The notes beneath the pieces were generated by a model that did no database searches, was not told the origin of the DNA, and worked only from the letters and a program-made list of their open reading frames with translations. Both the position numbers and the translations under genes were made by a program. From positions 1 through 7,760 of the forward strand of contig JADFSQ010000079.1 of assembly GCA_022560715.1 (NCBI GenBank): a DNA stretch of 7,760 nucleotides, in the 5' to 3' direction. Source of the stretch: Bacteroidota bacterium (GTDB lineage Bacteria > Bacteroidota > Bacteroidia > Flavobacteriales > Flavobacteriaceae). Of this stretch, positions 1 through 6,124 are shown piece after piece. The stretch's first letter is position 1; every line of letters starts with the position of its first letter.

Positions 1-2
1 AT

Positions 3-383
3 TCTAAGAACACATACCAAAATGCATCAATCATTTTGCCTGATGAACAATATCCCAAGGATCGAATAACGGTAATAAATAATATCCTCACAGAACTGGC
101 ATTGAAGAAAGAAGGAGTAGTCAAAAAAGATGAAATAGTTGAAGAAAATATGGTGAGATTATCAAGTCTTAAAGAAAATGAAACAGCTCGTATTTTAGGA
201 ATATCAAAAGAAAGCAGAGGAGATAATAGAAGGCGATTATTAGATTTAGGCTTTGTAAAAGGAACTAAAATAAGTATAGATTTAATAAGCCCAATGAAAA
301 ACCCAATAGCCTATTTGGTTAAAGGAACTTCTATTGCTTTGCGAAAAGACCAAGCATCAAAAATACTTATTAAGAAAGATTAA
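3..383 (+). CDS. FeoA-domain protein, 5'-truncated; possibly a regulator-FeoA fusion
   Basis: The reading frame is open from the left edge to the TAA at 381-383, giving 126 visible residues. Visible residues about 50-122 form a FeoA domain (SH3-like partner of FeoB in Fe(II) uptake). The diagnostic pieces are [41 protein letters not shown] and a closing ILI. The roughly 49 residues before it are charged and unlike FeoA. Their uninterrupted frame in A+T-rich DNA suggests they are coding, so this may be the C-terminal part of a longer protein. A DtxR/MntR-type repressor with a C-terminal FeoA domain would fit beside feo genes, but no helix-turn-helix is visible, so this is inference. Alternatively, ATG 150 could start a free-standing 77-residue FeoA; an A-rich GAAGAAAAT precedes it. 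The feoB GTPase gene begins 4 bases after the stop, so the two are almost certainly co-transcribed. FeoA domain: very sure. Fusion partner: unsure. Confidence 0.85.
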   Translation, partial: SKNTYQNASIILPDEQYPKDRITVINNILTELALKKEGVVKKDEIVEENMVRLSSLKENETARILGISKESRGDNRRRLLDLGFVKGTKISIDLISPMKNPIAYLVKGTSIALRKDQASKILIKKD

Positions 384-387
384 GATT

Positions 388-1152
388 ATGGAAAACAAAG
401 TTAGCAGTGCTTGTGAAACTTGCTCTCATTTTAATGCAGAAGGCTTAAAGAAATTAGGAGTGAATACCAAAAACTTCGATTTTGTTGTGGCATTGGCTGG
501 AAATCCAAATACAGGTAAGAGTACTGTTTTTAACGCATTGACAGGGTTGCGACAGCATACAGGGAATTGGCCAGGAAAAACAGTAGTAAGAGCCGAAGGT
601 GCTTTCGAGTATAATGCTCAAAAATTTAAACTCATAGATTTACCTGGAACCTATTCTTTACTTTCCACTTCGCAAGACGAGGAAGTTGCACGAAACTTTA
701 TTCTTTTTGGGAAACCAGATGTTACAGTTATTGTTGTAGACGCTAGTAGACTGGAGCGAAATCTCAATTTGGTTTTACAAATTTTAGAAATAACGGATAA
801 AGTGGTTTTGTGCTTGAATTTAATGGATGAGGCTAAACGAAGCAATATCAAGATTGATGTAAGAACTTTAGCCAGAGATTTAGGTATTCCTGTAGTACCA
901 ACAAGCGCACGGTTTAGTGAAGGAATACCTGATTTAATTCAAACCATAAATGAAGTTGCCACAGGAAAAATAATTTGTAAGCCACATCAAATTAAAAATG
1001 TACCTGAAAATATTGAAAACGCTGTAAAAACGTTAAGTACTGAAATTAAAAAGCAATTCCCATCTATACCAAATAGCAGATGGATAGCTTTCAGATTATT
1101 AGAAGGCGACACTCAAATTATTGAAGCCTTAAAAACGGGAGAGTTAGTTTAA
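388..1152 (+). CDS. feoB: FeoB N-terminal GTPase, encoded separately from its permease
   Basis: This is the cytosolic G-protein part of a FeoB metal transporter, 254 residues. The TRAFAC GTPase signatures are in order: G1 GNPNTGKS (residues 38-45), switch-I threonine in NWPGKTV (T65), G3 DLPG (84-87), G4 NLMD (144-147) and G5 SAR (173-175). Residues about 195-254 correspond to the first part of the GDI-like helical domain, ending at [14 protein letters not shown] just before the stop. There is no membrane segment. The [13 protein letters not shown] stretch and the N-terminal Cys pair (C9, C12, then H14) resemble, from memory, a FeoB subfamily common in Clostridia and other anaerobes. I chose ATG 388, 4 bases after the FeoA stop. 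An in-frame ATG at 334 lies inside the FeoA gene and would add residues unlike FeoB. The permease half follows after a 112-base gap in another frame. The two products presumably assemble into one transporter. Confidence 0.93.
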   Translation: MENKVSSACETCSHFNAEGLKKLGVNTKNFDFVVALAGNPNTGKSTVFNALTGLRQHTGNWPGKTVVRAEGAFEYNAQKFKLIDLPGTYSLLSTSQDEEVARNFILFGKPDVTVIVVDASRLERNLNLVLQILEITDKVVLCLNLMDEAKRSNIKIDVRTLARDLGIPVVPTSARFSEGIPDLIQTINEVATGKIICKPHQIKNVPENIENAVKTLSTEIKKQFPSIPNSRWIAFRLLEGDTQIIEALKTGELV

Positions 1153-1173
1153 ATAGAAAAGACCGCTTATACT

Positions 1174-1196
1174 TAAAGACAAAAGACTTGTTTTTA
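1174..1196 (+). terminator. Weak A+T-rich hairpin in the spacer between the FeoB halves
   Basis: TAAAGACAA (1174-1182) pairs with TTGTTTTTA (1188-1196) around the 5-base loop AAGAC: nine pairs, one of them G-U. The T-rich strand is part of the stem and no separate T-run follows, so it would be a poor intrinsic terminator. It could act as an attenuator or mRNA-stability element setting the ratio of the GTPase to the permease. It may also be chance in A+T-rich DNA. Confidence 0.25.
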
Positions 1197-1205
1197 GATA
1201 TCTAA
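1194..1205. promoter_or_regulatory. 12-base perfect palindrome TTAGATATCTAA in the split-FeoB spacer
   Basis: TTAGATATCTAA is its own reverse complement and sits in the non-coding spacer between the FeoB GTPase and permease genes. The outer TTAG/CTAA half-sites recall the ends of DtxR/IdeR-type operators (TTAGG...CCTAA), but the inner bases do not match. No clear -7 promoter element lies between it and the permease start. I record it as a possible protein-binding site with no assigned regulator. Confidence 0.25.
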
Positions 1206-1264
1206 CAATCTGTCGAACACACATTATAAAAAAATAAAATTAGGATAAATAACAGTAAAGCAAA

Positions 1265-2683
1265 ATGGTTAATAAAAATACTATAGACAATATAATAGCT
1301 TTATCAAGCGATTTACGCTGGAAAATTGGTGACGATTTTCATGATGGTCTTGCTGAAGGAATCTATGCTGATGCTTCTGAAATTGCAAATGGGTCTGTAA
1401 GTATTGATAATGAAAAAAAACGGTTTCGATTAGATACTAAAATAGATAAAATTGTAACCAGTAAAACTTGGGGTTTCCCAATCATGTTTATGATTTTAGG
1501 CGTGATTCTTTGGCTTACTATTATAGGAGCTAATTACCCTTCGGCAATGTTGGCGAATTTATTGTTAGATAATATGCATCCAGCACTAAAAGGTTTAGCT
1601 TCAAGTATAGGAATGCCATTGTGGTTAGACGGTTTTTTAATCGATGGAGTATATTTAGCAGTAGCCTGGGTAATTGCTGTAATGTTACCACCAATGGCAA
1701 TATTCTTTCCAATGTTTACACTTCTCGAAGATTTTGGTTATTTGCCTAGAGTTGCATTTAATTTGGATTATATGTTTAAAAAATCCGGAGCACATGGTAA
1801 ACAAGCGTTAACTATGAGTATGGGTTTCGGGTGTAATGCCGCTGGAGTGGTAGCAACTCGAATAATTGACAGCCCAAGAGAACGATTAATCGCAATTATC
1901 ACTAATAATTTTTCTTTATGTAATGGTCGTTGGCCAACGCAAATTTTAATTGCTACTATTTTTATTGGAGCTGTAGTTCCAGCTTCTTTTTCTGCAATTG
2001 CATCGTTATCAGCAGTTATTGGAATTGCAATTTTAGGAATATTTTTCATGTTTTTTACGTCTTGGGCATTAACAAAAACAGTTTTAAAAGGAGAAGTTTC
2101 CACGTTTAATTTAGAGTTACCACCATATCGTCCACCACGGTTTTGGAAAACTGTTTATACCTCTTTAATCGATAGAACTATAATTGTTTTATGGCGGGCT
2201 ATACTTTTTGCAGCACCGGCAGGAGCTGTTATTTGGCTGATTTCAAATATTTATATAGGGAACGAAAGCATAGCTACTCTAACGATTAATTCTTTGGATG
2301 GTTTTGGTTTTCTTTTAGGAATGAACGGTGTTATTTTACTGGCATATATTGTTGCTATTCCGGCAAATGAAATTGTGATTCCAACTATTTTAATGTTAAC
2401 AGTTATGGCAAGTGGAATTCCAGGAGGTGAAGGTGCAGGAGTAATGTTTGAATTGGATTCGGCAAATGCAACGGGAGATATTTTAAAAGCAGGTGGCTGG
2501 ACCTTACTAACCGCAGTTAATTTAATGTTATTCAGTTTGTTACACAATCCATGCAGTACAACTATTTATACTATTTACAAAGAAACTAATAGTGTAAAAT
2601 GGACAACTGTAGCATCTGTATTACCAGTAATTATGGGAGTAGTTATTACATTTTTAGTGGCACAAGTTTGGAGATTGTTTTAA
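1265..2683 (+). CDS. feoB: FeoB C-terminal permease (Gate-domain metal channel), encoded separately
   Basis: This is the membrane half of the split FeoB, 472 residues, expected to carry Fe(II) or a similar divalent cation across the inner membrane. Residues 1-60 supply the rest of the GDI-like helical region and linker. Several hydrophobic membrane segments follow from residue about 72. Conserved blocks are [23 protein letters not shown] (140-162 region), first gate GFGCNAAGV with C190, [11 protein letters not shown], second gate CNGRWP with C219, IPANEIVIP (365-373) and a terminal [15 protein letters not shown] block. Canonical FeoB has GCNVPA and CSARLP gates, so this is a different subfamily. 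The start is fixed because an in-frame TAA lies 9 bases upstream of ATG 1265. It contains no GTPase and needs the upstream gene's product. It ends 42 bases from the oppositely oriented second feo cluster. Confidence 0.93.
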   Translation: MVNKNTIDNIIALSSDLRWKIGDDFHDGLAEGIYADASEIANGSVSIDNEKKRFRLDTKIDKIVTSKTWGFPIMFMILGVILWLTIIGANYPSAMLANLLLDNMHPALKGLASSIGMPLWLDGFLIDGVYLAVAWVIAVMLPPMAIFFPMFTLLEDFGYLPRVAFNLDYMFKKSGAHGKQALTMSMGFGCNAAGVVATRIIDSPRERLIAIITNNFSLCNGRWPTQILIATIFIGAVVPASFSAIASLSAVIGIAILGIFFMFFTSWALTKTVLKGEVSTFNLELPPYRPPRFWKTVYTSLIDRTIIVLWRAILFAAPAGAVIWLISNIYIGNESIATLTINSLDGFGFLLGMNGVILLAYIVAIPANEIVIPTILMLTVMASGIPGGEGAGVMFELDSANATGDILKAGGWTLLTAVNLMLFSLLHNPCSTTIYTIYKETNSVKWTTVASVLPVIMGVVITFLVAQVWRLF

Positions 2684-2725
2684 TAATAAGAAAATTAACT
2701 GCTTTCAACAATAAACTAAATTTGT

Positions 2726-2860
2726 TTAATGACAACCGCAATCATCTTTATCACAAGAGTTCTTCTTCTTTTTTGGATTCCACAAGAATTTTTTCACTAA
2801 AAACCAAGCAGCAAAGCCAACTGTAATTATCACTAATATAGTTTGAAGATTGTCGTTCAT
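2726..2860 (-). CDS. FeoB-associated Cys-rich membrane peptide, 44 residues
   Basis: This short gene lies 27 bases downstream of the minus-strand feoB. The product begins MNDNLQTILVII, has one membrane helix over residues about 7-27 (hydrophobic with FAAWF), then a basic stretch (KKFLWNPKKKKN) and a Cys-rich tail with C36, C41, C43 and a final H44. This layout of one helix, a lysine patch and a Cys cluster at the C-terminus matches the small 'FeoB-associated Cys-rich membrane protein' family usually found after feoB. Its role is not established; handing metal to or from the FeoB pore, or binding a Fe-S or metal centre, are plausible guesses. The upstream bases CTAATAAAAA are A-rich, as is usual for Bacteroidetes starts. 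It should be translated from the feoAB transcript. Family assignment is fairly sure; function is unknown. Confidence 0.85.
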   Translation of the reverse strand: MNDNLQTILVIITVGFAAWFLVKKFLWNPKKKKNSCDKDDCGCH

Positions 2861-2887
2861 TTTTTATTAGTCGATTTAAATATCTTT

Positions 2888-4984
2888 TTATTTCAACAAC
2901 TGAAAAGCTATTAAAGCTACAATATAAGCAATACTTGACATACCAAATAATTGACTTAACGGCCATTTCCAGGTATTGGTTTCGCGTTTTACAATAGCCA
3001 ATGTACTCATACACTGCATGGCAAAGGCGTAAAACAGCAATAACGAAATTCCTGACGCTAAAGTAAAAACTTTAGTTCCGTCAGAATAGACTTCAGCAGC
3101 CATTTTATTTTTTATCGTATCCACTTGTTTTCCATCGGCACTTCCCACACTATATATAGTTGCAAGTGTGCCAATAAATACTTCTCTTGCTGCGAAAGAC
3201 GTGACTAAAGCTATGCCAATTTTCCAGTCGTAACCTAAAGGCTTTATGGCTGGTTCAATGGTTTTTCCTATAATTCCTATATAAGAATATTCTAATTTAT
3301 GTGCTGCAATTTTATCTTCTAATTCCATGTCATTTAAGTTTTGGTATTCTGCACTAATAATAGTTTCAGCATTATTAAATTGTTTTCCTGGACCATAAGA
3401 AGCTAAAACCCATAAAATGATGGAGATTGCTAAAATTATTTTTCCTGCTTCAAATACAAAGGTTTTGGTTTTTTCAATGACAGTAATGACTACATTTTTT
3501 AAAAGCGGAATTTTATAACTCGGCATTTCGATAACAAAAAATGTTTTGTGATTAGTTTTTAAGATTTTGTCTAAAATATATGCCGAAAACACCGCCATCC
3601 CGAATCCAATAAGATAGAGTAGCATTAATATTAGTGCTTGATAACTTAAACCTAAAAAGCGACCTTCAGGAATTACAAGCGCAATAATAATTAAATATAC
3701 AGGAAGTCTTGCAGAACAGGTTGTAAATGGCGTTACTAAAATGGTAATTAAACGCTCTTTCCAGTTTTCAATATTTCGTGTAGACATAATTGCAGGAATG
3801 GCACATGCTGTTCCAGCAATTAACGGAACGACACTTTTACCACTTAATCCAAAACGACGCATAACCCGATCCATTAAAAAAACGACGCGACTCATATAGC
3901 CACTTTCTTCAAGCACAGAAATAAATAAAAACAAAAATGCAATTTGAGGTATAAAAATAACCACGCCACCAATGCCCGCTATAATACCTTCGGCTAACAG
4001 ATTGGTAAAAATGCCTGGCGGAAGAGTTGTTTTAACCCAATCTGAAAGCGAAGCAAACGAAGTATCAATAAAATCCATTGGCACAATTGCCCAATCGTAA
4101 ATAGCCTGAAATATGGTAAGCAATATGACGAAAAAAATAAGATAACCCCAAACTTTGTGAGTAAGAATGCGATCGAATTTTTCTCTTAATCCTGTAGCTT
4201 TTGAAGCATCTATAGTTTGCCCTTCTTTTAAAAGATTGTTAATAAATTGATAGCGTTTTATAGTTTCTTTTAGTTGAAGACGTTTTAGTTCGGAATCTGA
4301 CTTTGTTTTGAATTCAGAAATATCTAATTCCTGTCGAGTCATTTTTCCGAAATTTACATCTTGAGTAATGACAAGCCAAAGTTTATAAAGGTCTTGATTT
4401 GGGAAGGCTTTTTTTAATCTTTTAAAGTAATCTTCATCGATAGTTGAGGTGTCTAAACAAGGTACGAGAGATAAGTTTTTATAATTGTTTATTAAATCTT
4501 TTAAGTGTCGAATGCCTATATTTTTACGAGTACTAATTAATGCAATGTTGGTATTTAAGTGTTGTTCTAAAAGCGGAATGTTTAAAGTAATTCCTTTTCG
4601 CGCCATTCTATCAGACATATTAATGACCAAGATTGTAGGAATTTTCAAATCTTTTATTTGGGTAAAAAGAAGAAGGTTTCGTTTTAAATTTTCTACATCA
4701 CTTATCAGAACAGCAACATCAGGAAAATCTTTGTCATTTTTATTTAAGAGCAACTCAATAACAAGATTCTCATCTATAGAAGAAGCATTTAGACTATAAG
4801 TACCGGGTAAATCTAAAATATGCGCTTTAACGCCTCGAGGAAGTTTACAGATGCCTTCTTTTTTTTCGACAGTAATTCCGGGGTAATTCCCCACTTTTTG
4901 ATTTAAACCTGTGAGCGCATTAAAGACTGAAGTTTTGCCAGTATTTGGATTTCCAATTAGTGCAACATTAATTTGTTTACTCAT
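2888..4984 (-). CDS. feoB: Ferrous iron transporter FeoB, canonical full-length
   Basis: This is a GTP-dependent inner-membrane Fe(II) importer of 698 residues, the normal full length. The N-terminal G domain has G1 GNPNTGKT (11-18), switch-I around NYPGITVE (33-40), G3 DLPG (58-61), G4 NMSD (122-125) and G5 STR (151-153). Residues about 165-270 form the helical GDI-like region. The membrane part starts near residue 278 and contains LPPGIFTNLLAEGIIAGIGG, VLEESGYMSRVVFLMDR, first gate GTAC with C394, second gate CSARLPVY with C423, FAAREVFIGTLATIYSVG and MQCMSTLAIVKRET. The first gate reads GTAC where many homologs have GxGC; the cysteine is kept. The ATG lies 8 bases inside the end of feoA, which implies translational coupling. 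It converges on the split feo cluster, whose FeoB is of a different subfamily. Confidence 0.97.
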   Translation of the reverse strand: MSKQINVALIGNPNTGKTSVFNALTGLNQKVGNYPGITVEKKEGICKLPRGVKAHILDLPGTYSLNASSIDENLVIELLLNKNDKDFPDVAVLISDVENLKRNLLLFTQIKDLKIPTILVINMSDRMARKGITLNIPLLEQHLNTNIALISTRKNIGIRHLKDLINNYKNLSLVPCLDTSTIDEDYFKRLKKAFPNQDLYKLWLVITQDVNFGKMTRQELDISEFKTKSDSELKRLQLKETIKRYQFINNLLKEGQTIDASKATGLREKFDRILTHKVWGYLIFFVILLTIFQAIYDWAIVPMDFIDTSFASLSDWVKTTLPPGIFTNLLAEGIIAGIGGVVIFIPQIAFLFLFISVLEESGYMSRVVFLMDRVMRRFGLSGKSVVPLIAGTACAIPAIMSTRNIENWKERLITILVTPFTTCSARLPVYLIIIALVIPEGRFLGLSYQALILMLLYLIGFGMAVFSAYILDKILKTNHKTFFVIEMPSYKIPLLKNVVITVIEKTKTFVFEAGKIILAISIILWVLASYGPGKQFNNAETIISAEYQNLNDMELEDKIAAHKLEYSYIGIIGKTIEPAIKPLGYDWKIGIALVTSFAAREVFIGTLATIYSVGSADGKQVDTIKNKMAAEVYSDGTKVFTLASGISLLLFYAFAMQCMSTLAIVKRETNTWKWPLSQLFGMSSIAYIVALIAFQLLK

Positions 4985-5213
4985 TTAATGTTTTTTCAAT
5001 TACAATTAACGCTGCAGTTTCTTTTCTAATTGCGAGATGACAACCGTTTATATTAAGATACATTGGGTCTGAAAAAGGAGCTACTTGTATTAGCTCTACA
5101 GTATTTCCCGGCAGGCAACCCATTTCTAATAATTTTAACGGAATAGCATCCGAAGAAATATCAGTAATGATACCTTTCTCTCCTTTTTTTAAATCGGCAA
5201 TAGTGAAATTCAT
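4977..5213 (-). CDS. feoA: Ferrous iron transport protein A (FeoA)
   Basis: This is a stand-alone cytosolic FeoA of 78 residues, the usual size, forming an SH3-like fold that is thought to bind FeoB and modulate transport. Recognisable parts are the opening TIADLKKGEKGIITDIS, the LKLLEMGCLPGNTVELI turn (the RLxxMGxxPG block of the family) and the closing APFSDPMYLNINGCHLAIRKETAALIVIE strand region. Its last 8 bases overlap the start of feoB on the same strand. It is preceded by a TACATTTG promoter-like element about 27 bases before the start codon, so feoA-feoB-Cys-rich peptide is probably one transcription unit with its own promoter. No Fur or DtxR operator could be recognised in the short upstream gap. 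Confidence 0.95.
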   Translation of the reverse strand: MNFTIADLKKGEKGIITDISSDAIPLKLLEMGCLPGNTVELIQVAPFSDPMYLNINGCHLAIRKETAALIVIEKTLNE

Positions 5214-5239
5214 TCTTATTTAGATTCATTATAAAGAAG

Positions 5240-5247
5240 CAAATGTA
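5240..5247 (-). promoter_or_regulatory. -7 promoter element for feoA
   Basis: On the minus strand this reads TACATTTG, a full match to the Bacteroidetes -7 consensus TANNTTTG, in the 43-base gap between the SCO1 gene and feoA. It would place a transcription start roughly 20 bases before the feoA ATG. No convincing TTG (-33) element sits at the expected distance, so the call rests on the -7 box and its position. Confidence 0.5.
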
Positions 5248-5251
5248 ATAA

Positions 5252-5265
5252 AAAGATTAGTCTTT
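5252..5265 (-). terminator. Possible weak terminator after the SCO1 gene
   Basis: Read on the minus strand, AAAGA and TCTTT form a 5-base stem around the loop CTAA, spanning the SCO1 stop codon. The second arm runs into TTATT, giving five consecutive T. The stem is short and A+T-rich, so termination would be partial at best. Its position just before the feoA -7 box is consistent with separate transcription of SCO1 and feoA. Confidence 0.25.
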
Positions 5266-5931
5266 ATACGATGCTTTTAAAATTTTTATATCGTCTAATA
5301 ATCGTTCAATTTCTTCAGAATCTGTGCCATCATAAAACCCTCGTATTTGGCGTTCTTTATCAATAAGCACGAAATTTTCGGTATGTATCATATCAAAAGG
5401 ACCTCCATCTCCATTATCTTTTACAGCGAGGTAGGATTTTCTGGCTAACTCATAAATTTGTTTTTTGTCACCAGTTACCAAATTCCATTTAGAATCAATG
5501 ATACCTTTTTCAACAGCATAACGTTTTAGCTGTGCAACGGTATCAATTTCGGGAGTTACAGTATGCGAAAGCAGCATGACTTCATCATCAGAGATAATTA
5601 TTTTTTGAATTTCAAACATATTGTCTGTCATAATCGGGCAAATAGTTTGACAGGTTGTAAAAAAGAAATCGGCCACATAAATTTTGCCTTTGTAATCCTC
5701 TTGAGTTATCGTTTTTCCGTTTTGATTAATAAGACTAAAATCAGCAATTTTATGATATTTTTTTTGATACTGAATTGTGCTATCAACCATTTCGGCATTA
5801 ACTTGAGAGGGTTGGTATATTGGCAAAGGCTTCTGTACGTTTAAAATATTGTAGATAATCGAAATGATAATTGCAGACAGTATAAAAATAGTTATTGCTA
5901 AAACCTTCAGTTTTTTTAAAAAAGACAGCAT
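5257..5931 (-). CDS. SCO1/SenC/PrrC-family thioredoxin-fold protein
   Basis: This membrane-anchored protein of 224 residues belongs to a family that delivers copper to, or keeps reduced, the CuA/CuB centres of cytochrome oxidases. Residues 9-28 form an uncleaved membrane anchor, followed by a periplasmic thioredoxin-like domain. The family's metal/redox ligands are all present: the CxxxC pair in FFTTCQTICPIM (C94, C98) and the distal histidine H183 in MIHTENFVLID. Other typical parts are DFSLINQNGKTIT, GKIYVADFFFTTC, LLSHTVTPEIDT and FYDGTDSEEIERL. Length and order are normal. The start ATG at 5931 lies about 28 bases downstream of a TATTTTTG promoter-like box. It precedes feoA on the same strand by 43 bases. 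From memory the pairing of this gene with feoAB is frequent in Flavobacteria, but no functional link between the two is established here. Confidence 0.93.
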   Translation of the reverse strand: MLSFLKKLKVLAITIFILSAIIISIIYNILNVQKPLPIYQPSQVNAEMVDSTIQYQKKYHKIADFSLINQNGKTITQEDYKGKIYVADFFFTTCQTICPIMTDNMFEIQKIIISDDEVMLLSHTVTPEIDTVAQLKRYAVEKGIIDSKWNLVTGDKKQIYELARKSYLAVKDNGDGGPFDMIHTENFVLIDKERQIRGFYDGTDSEEIERLLDDIKILKASYKD

Positions 5932-5958
5932 TTAATATGGATTTGTATTAAAGTGACA

Positions 5959-5966
5959 CAAAAATA
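5959..5966 (-). promoter_or_regulatory. -7 promoter element for the SCO1 gene
   Basis: On the minus strand this reads TATTTTTG, matching TANNTTTG, and is located 28 bases before the SCO1 start codon. The nearest TTG further upstream on that strand (5995-5997) is about 28 bases away, too far for a standard -33 box, so the -33 element is weak or absent. Confidence 0.4.
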
Positions 5967-6086
5967 CAATGAAATATTGTTCTAAAGAATTTTTCAATGA
6001 ACTCATCTTAACTTTTTCAATTTCATAAATAGTTGTTAAATATAATGTAATGAATAATTATCTTTTTTAAAGTAATTATAAAACCT

Positions 6087-6094
6087 TACTTTTG
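6087..6094 (+). promoter_or_regulatory. -7 promoter element for rseP
   Basis: TACTTTTG matches the Bacteroidetes -7 consensus TANNTTTG and ends 30 bases before the rseP ATG, implying a short 5' leader. A T-rich run lies around 6062-6068 where a -33 box would be, but without a clean TTG. Confidence 0.5.
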
Positions 6095-6124
6095 TGCGCT
6101 TATTAAATATAATTTTTATACCAT

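Larger units (their letters stand above)
5932..6124. other. Divergent intergenic region between SCO1 and rseP
   Basis: These 193 very A+T-rich bases separate two genes transcribed away from each other. Apart from one promoter-like -7 box facing each way I see no coding frame, RNA gene or clear operator. The short ATAATTAT palindrome near 6055 is too small to call a Fur site. Confidence 0.6.

Noticed and set aside
36..38. TTG as the true start of the FeoA-domain gene
   Set aside because: The frame remains open upstream to the window edge and no ribosome binding site precedes this TTG, so the gene is better treated as truncated on the left.
334..387. Earlier ATG for the plus-strand FeoB GTPase
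   Set aside because: It lies inside the FeoA gene and would add 18 residues unlike FeoB; ATG 388 just after the FeoA stop fits the family and the operon spacing.
1150..1267. Insertion sequence or MITE with terminal inverted repeats in the FeoB spacer
   Set aside because: No inverted repeats are present at the ends and only a 3-base possible duplication flanks it, so no element type can be named.
1150..1267. A simple frameshift sequencing error splitting FeoB
   Set aside because: The halves are separated by more than 100 bases with stops, including an in-frame TAA 9 bases before the permease ATG; a single-base error cannot produce this.
2712..2728. Bidirectional terminator between the two converging feo clusters
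   Set aside because: Only a 5-base TAAAC/GTTTA stem around TAAATTT can be drawn. It is too weak, and it includes the last codon bases of the minus-strand peptide gene.
2599..3014. Longer open frames overlapping the feo cluster junction on either strand
   Set aside because: They overlap well-supported genes in other frames, and their translations have low-complexity, non-domain composition. Only the 44-residue Cys-rich peptide has family features.
6049..6062. Fur-box-like ATAATTAT upstream of rseP
   Set aside because: The symmetry covers only 8 A+T-only bases in A+T-rich DNA and does not extend to the TGATAAT/ATTATCA half-sites expected of a Fur site.
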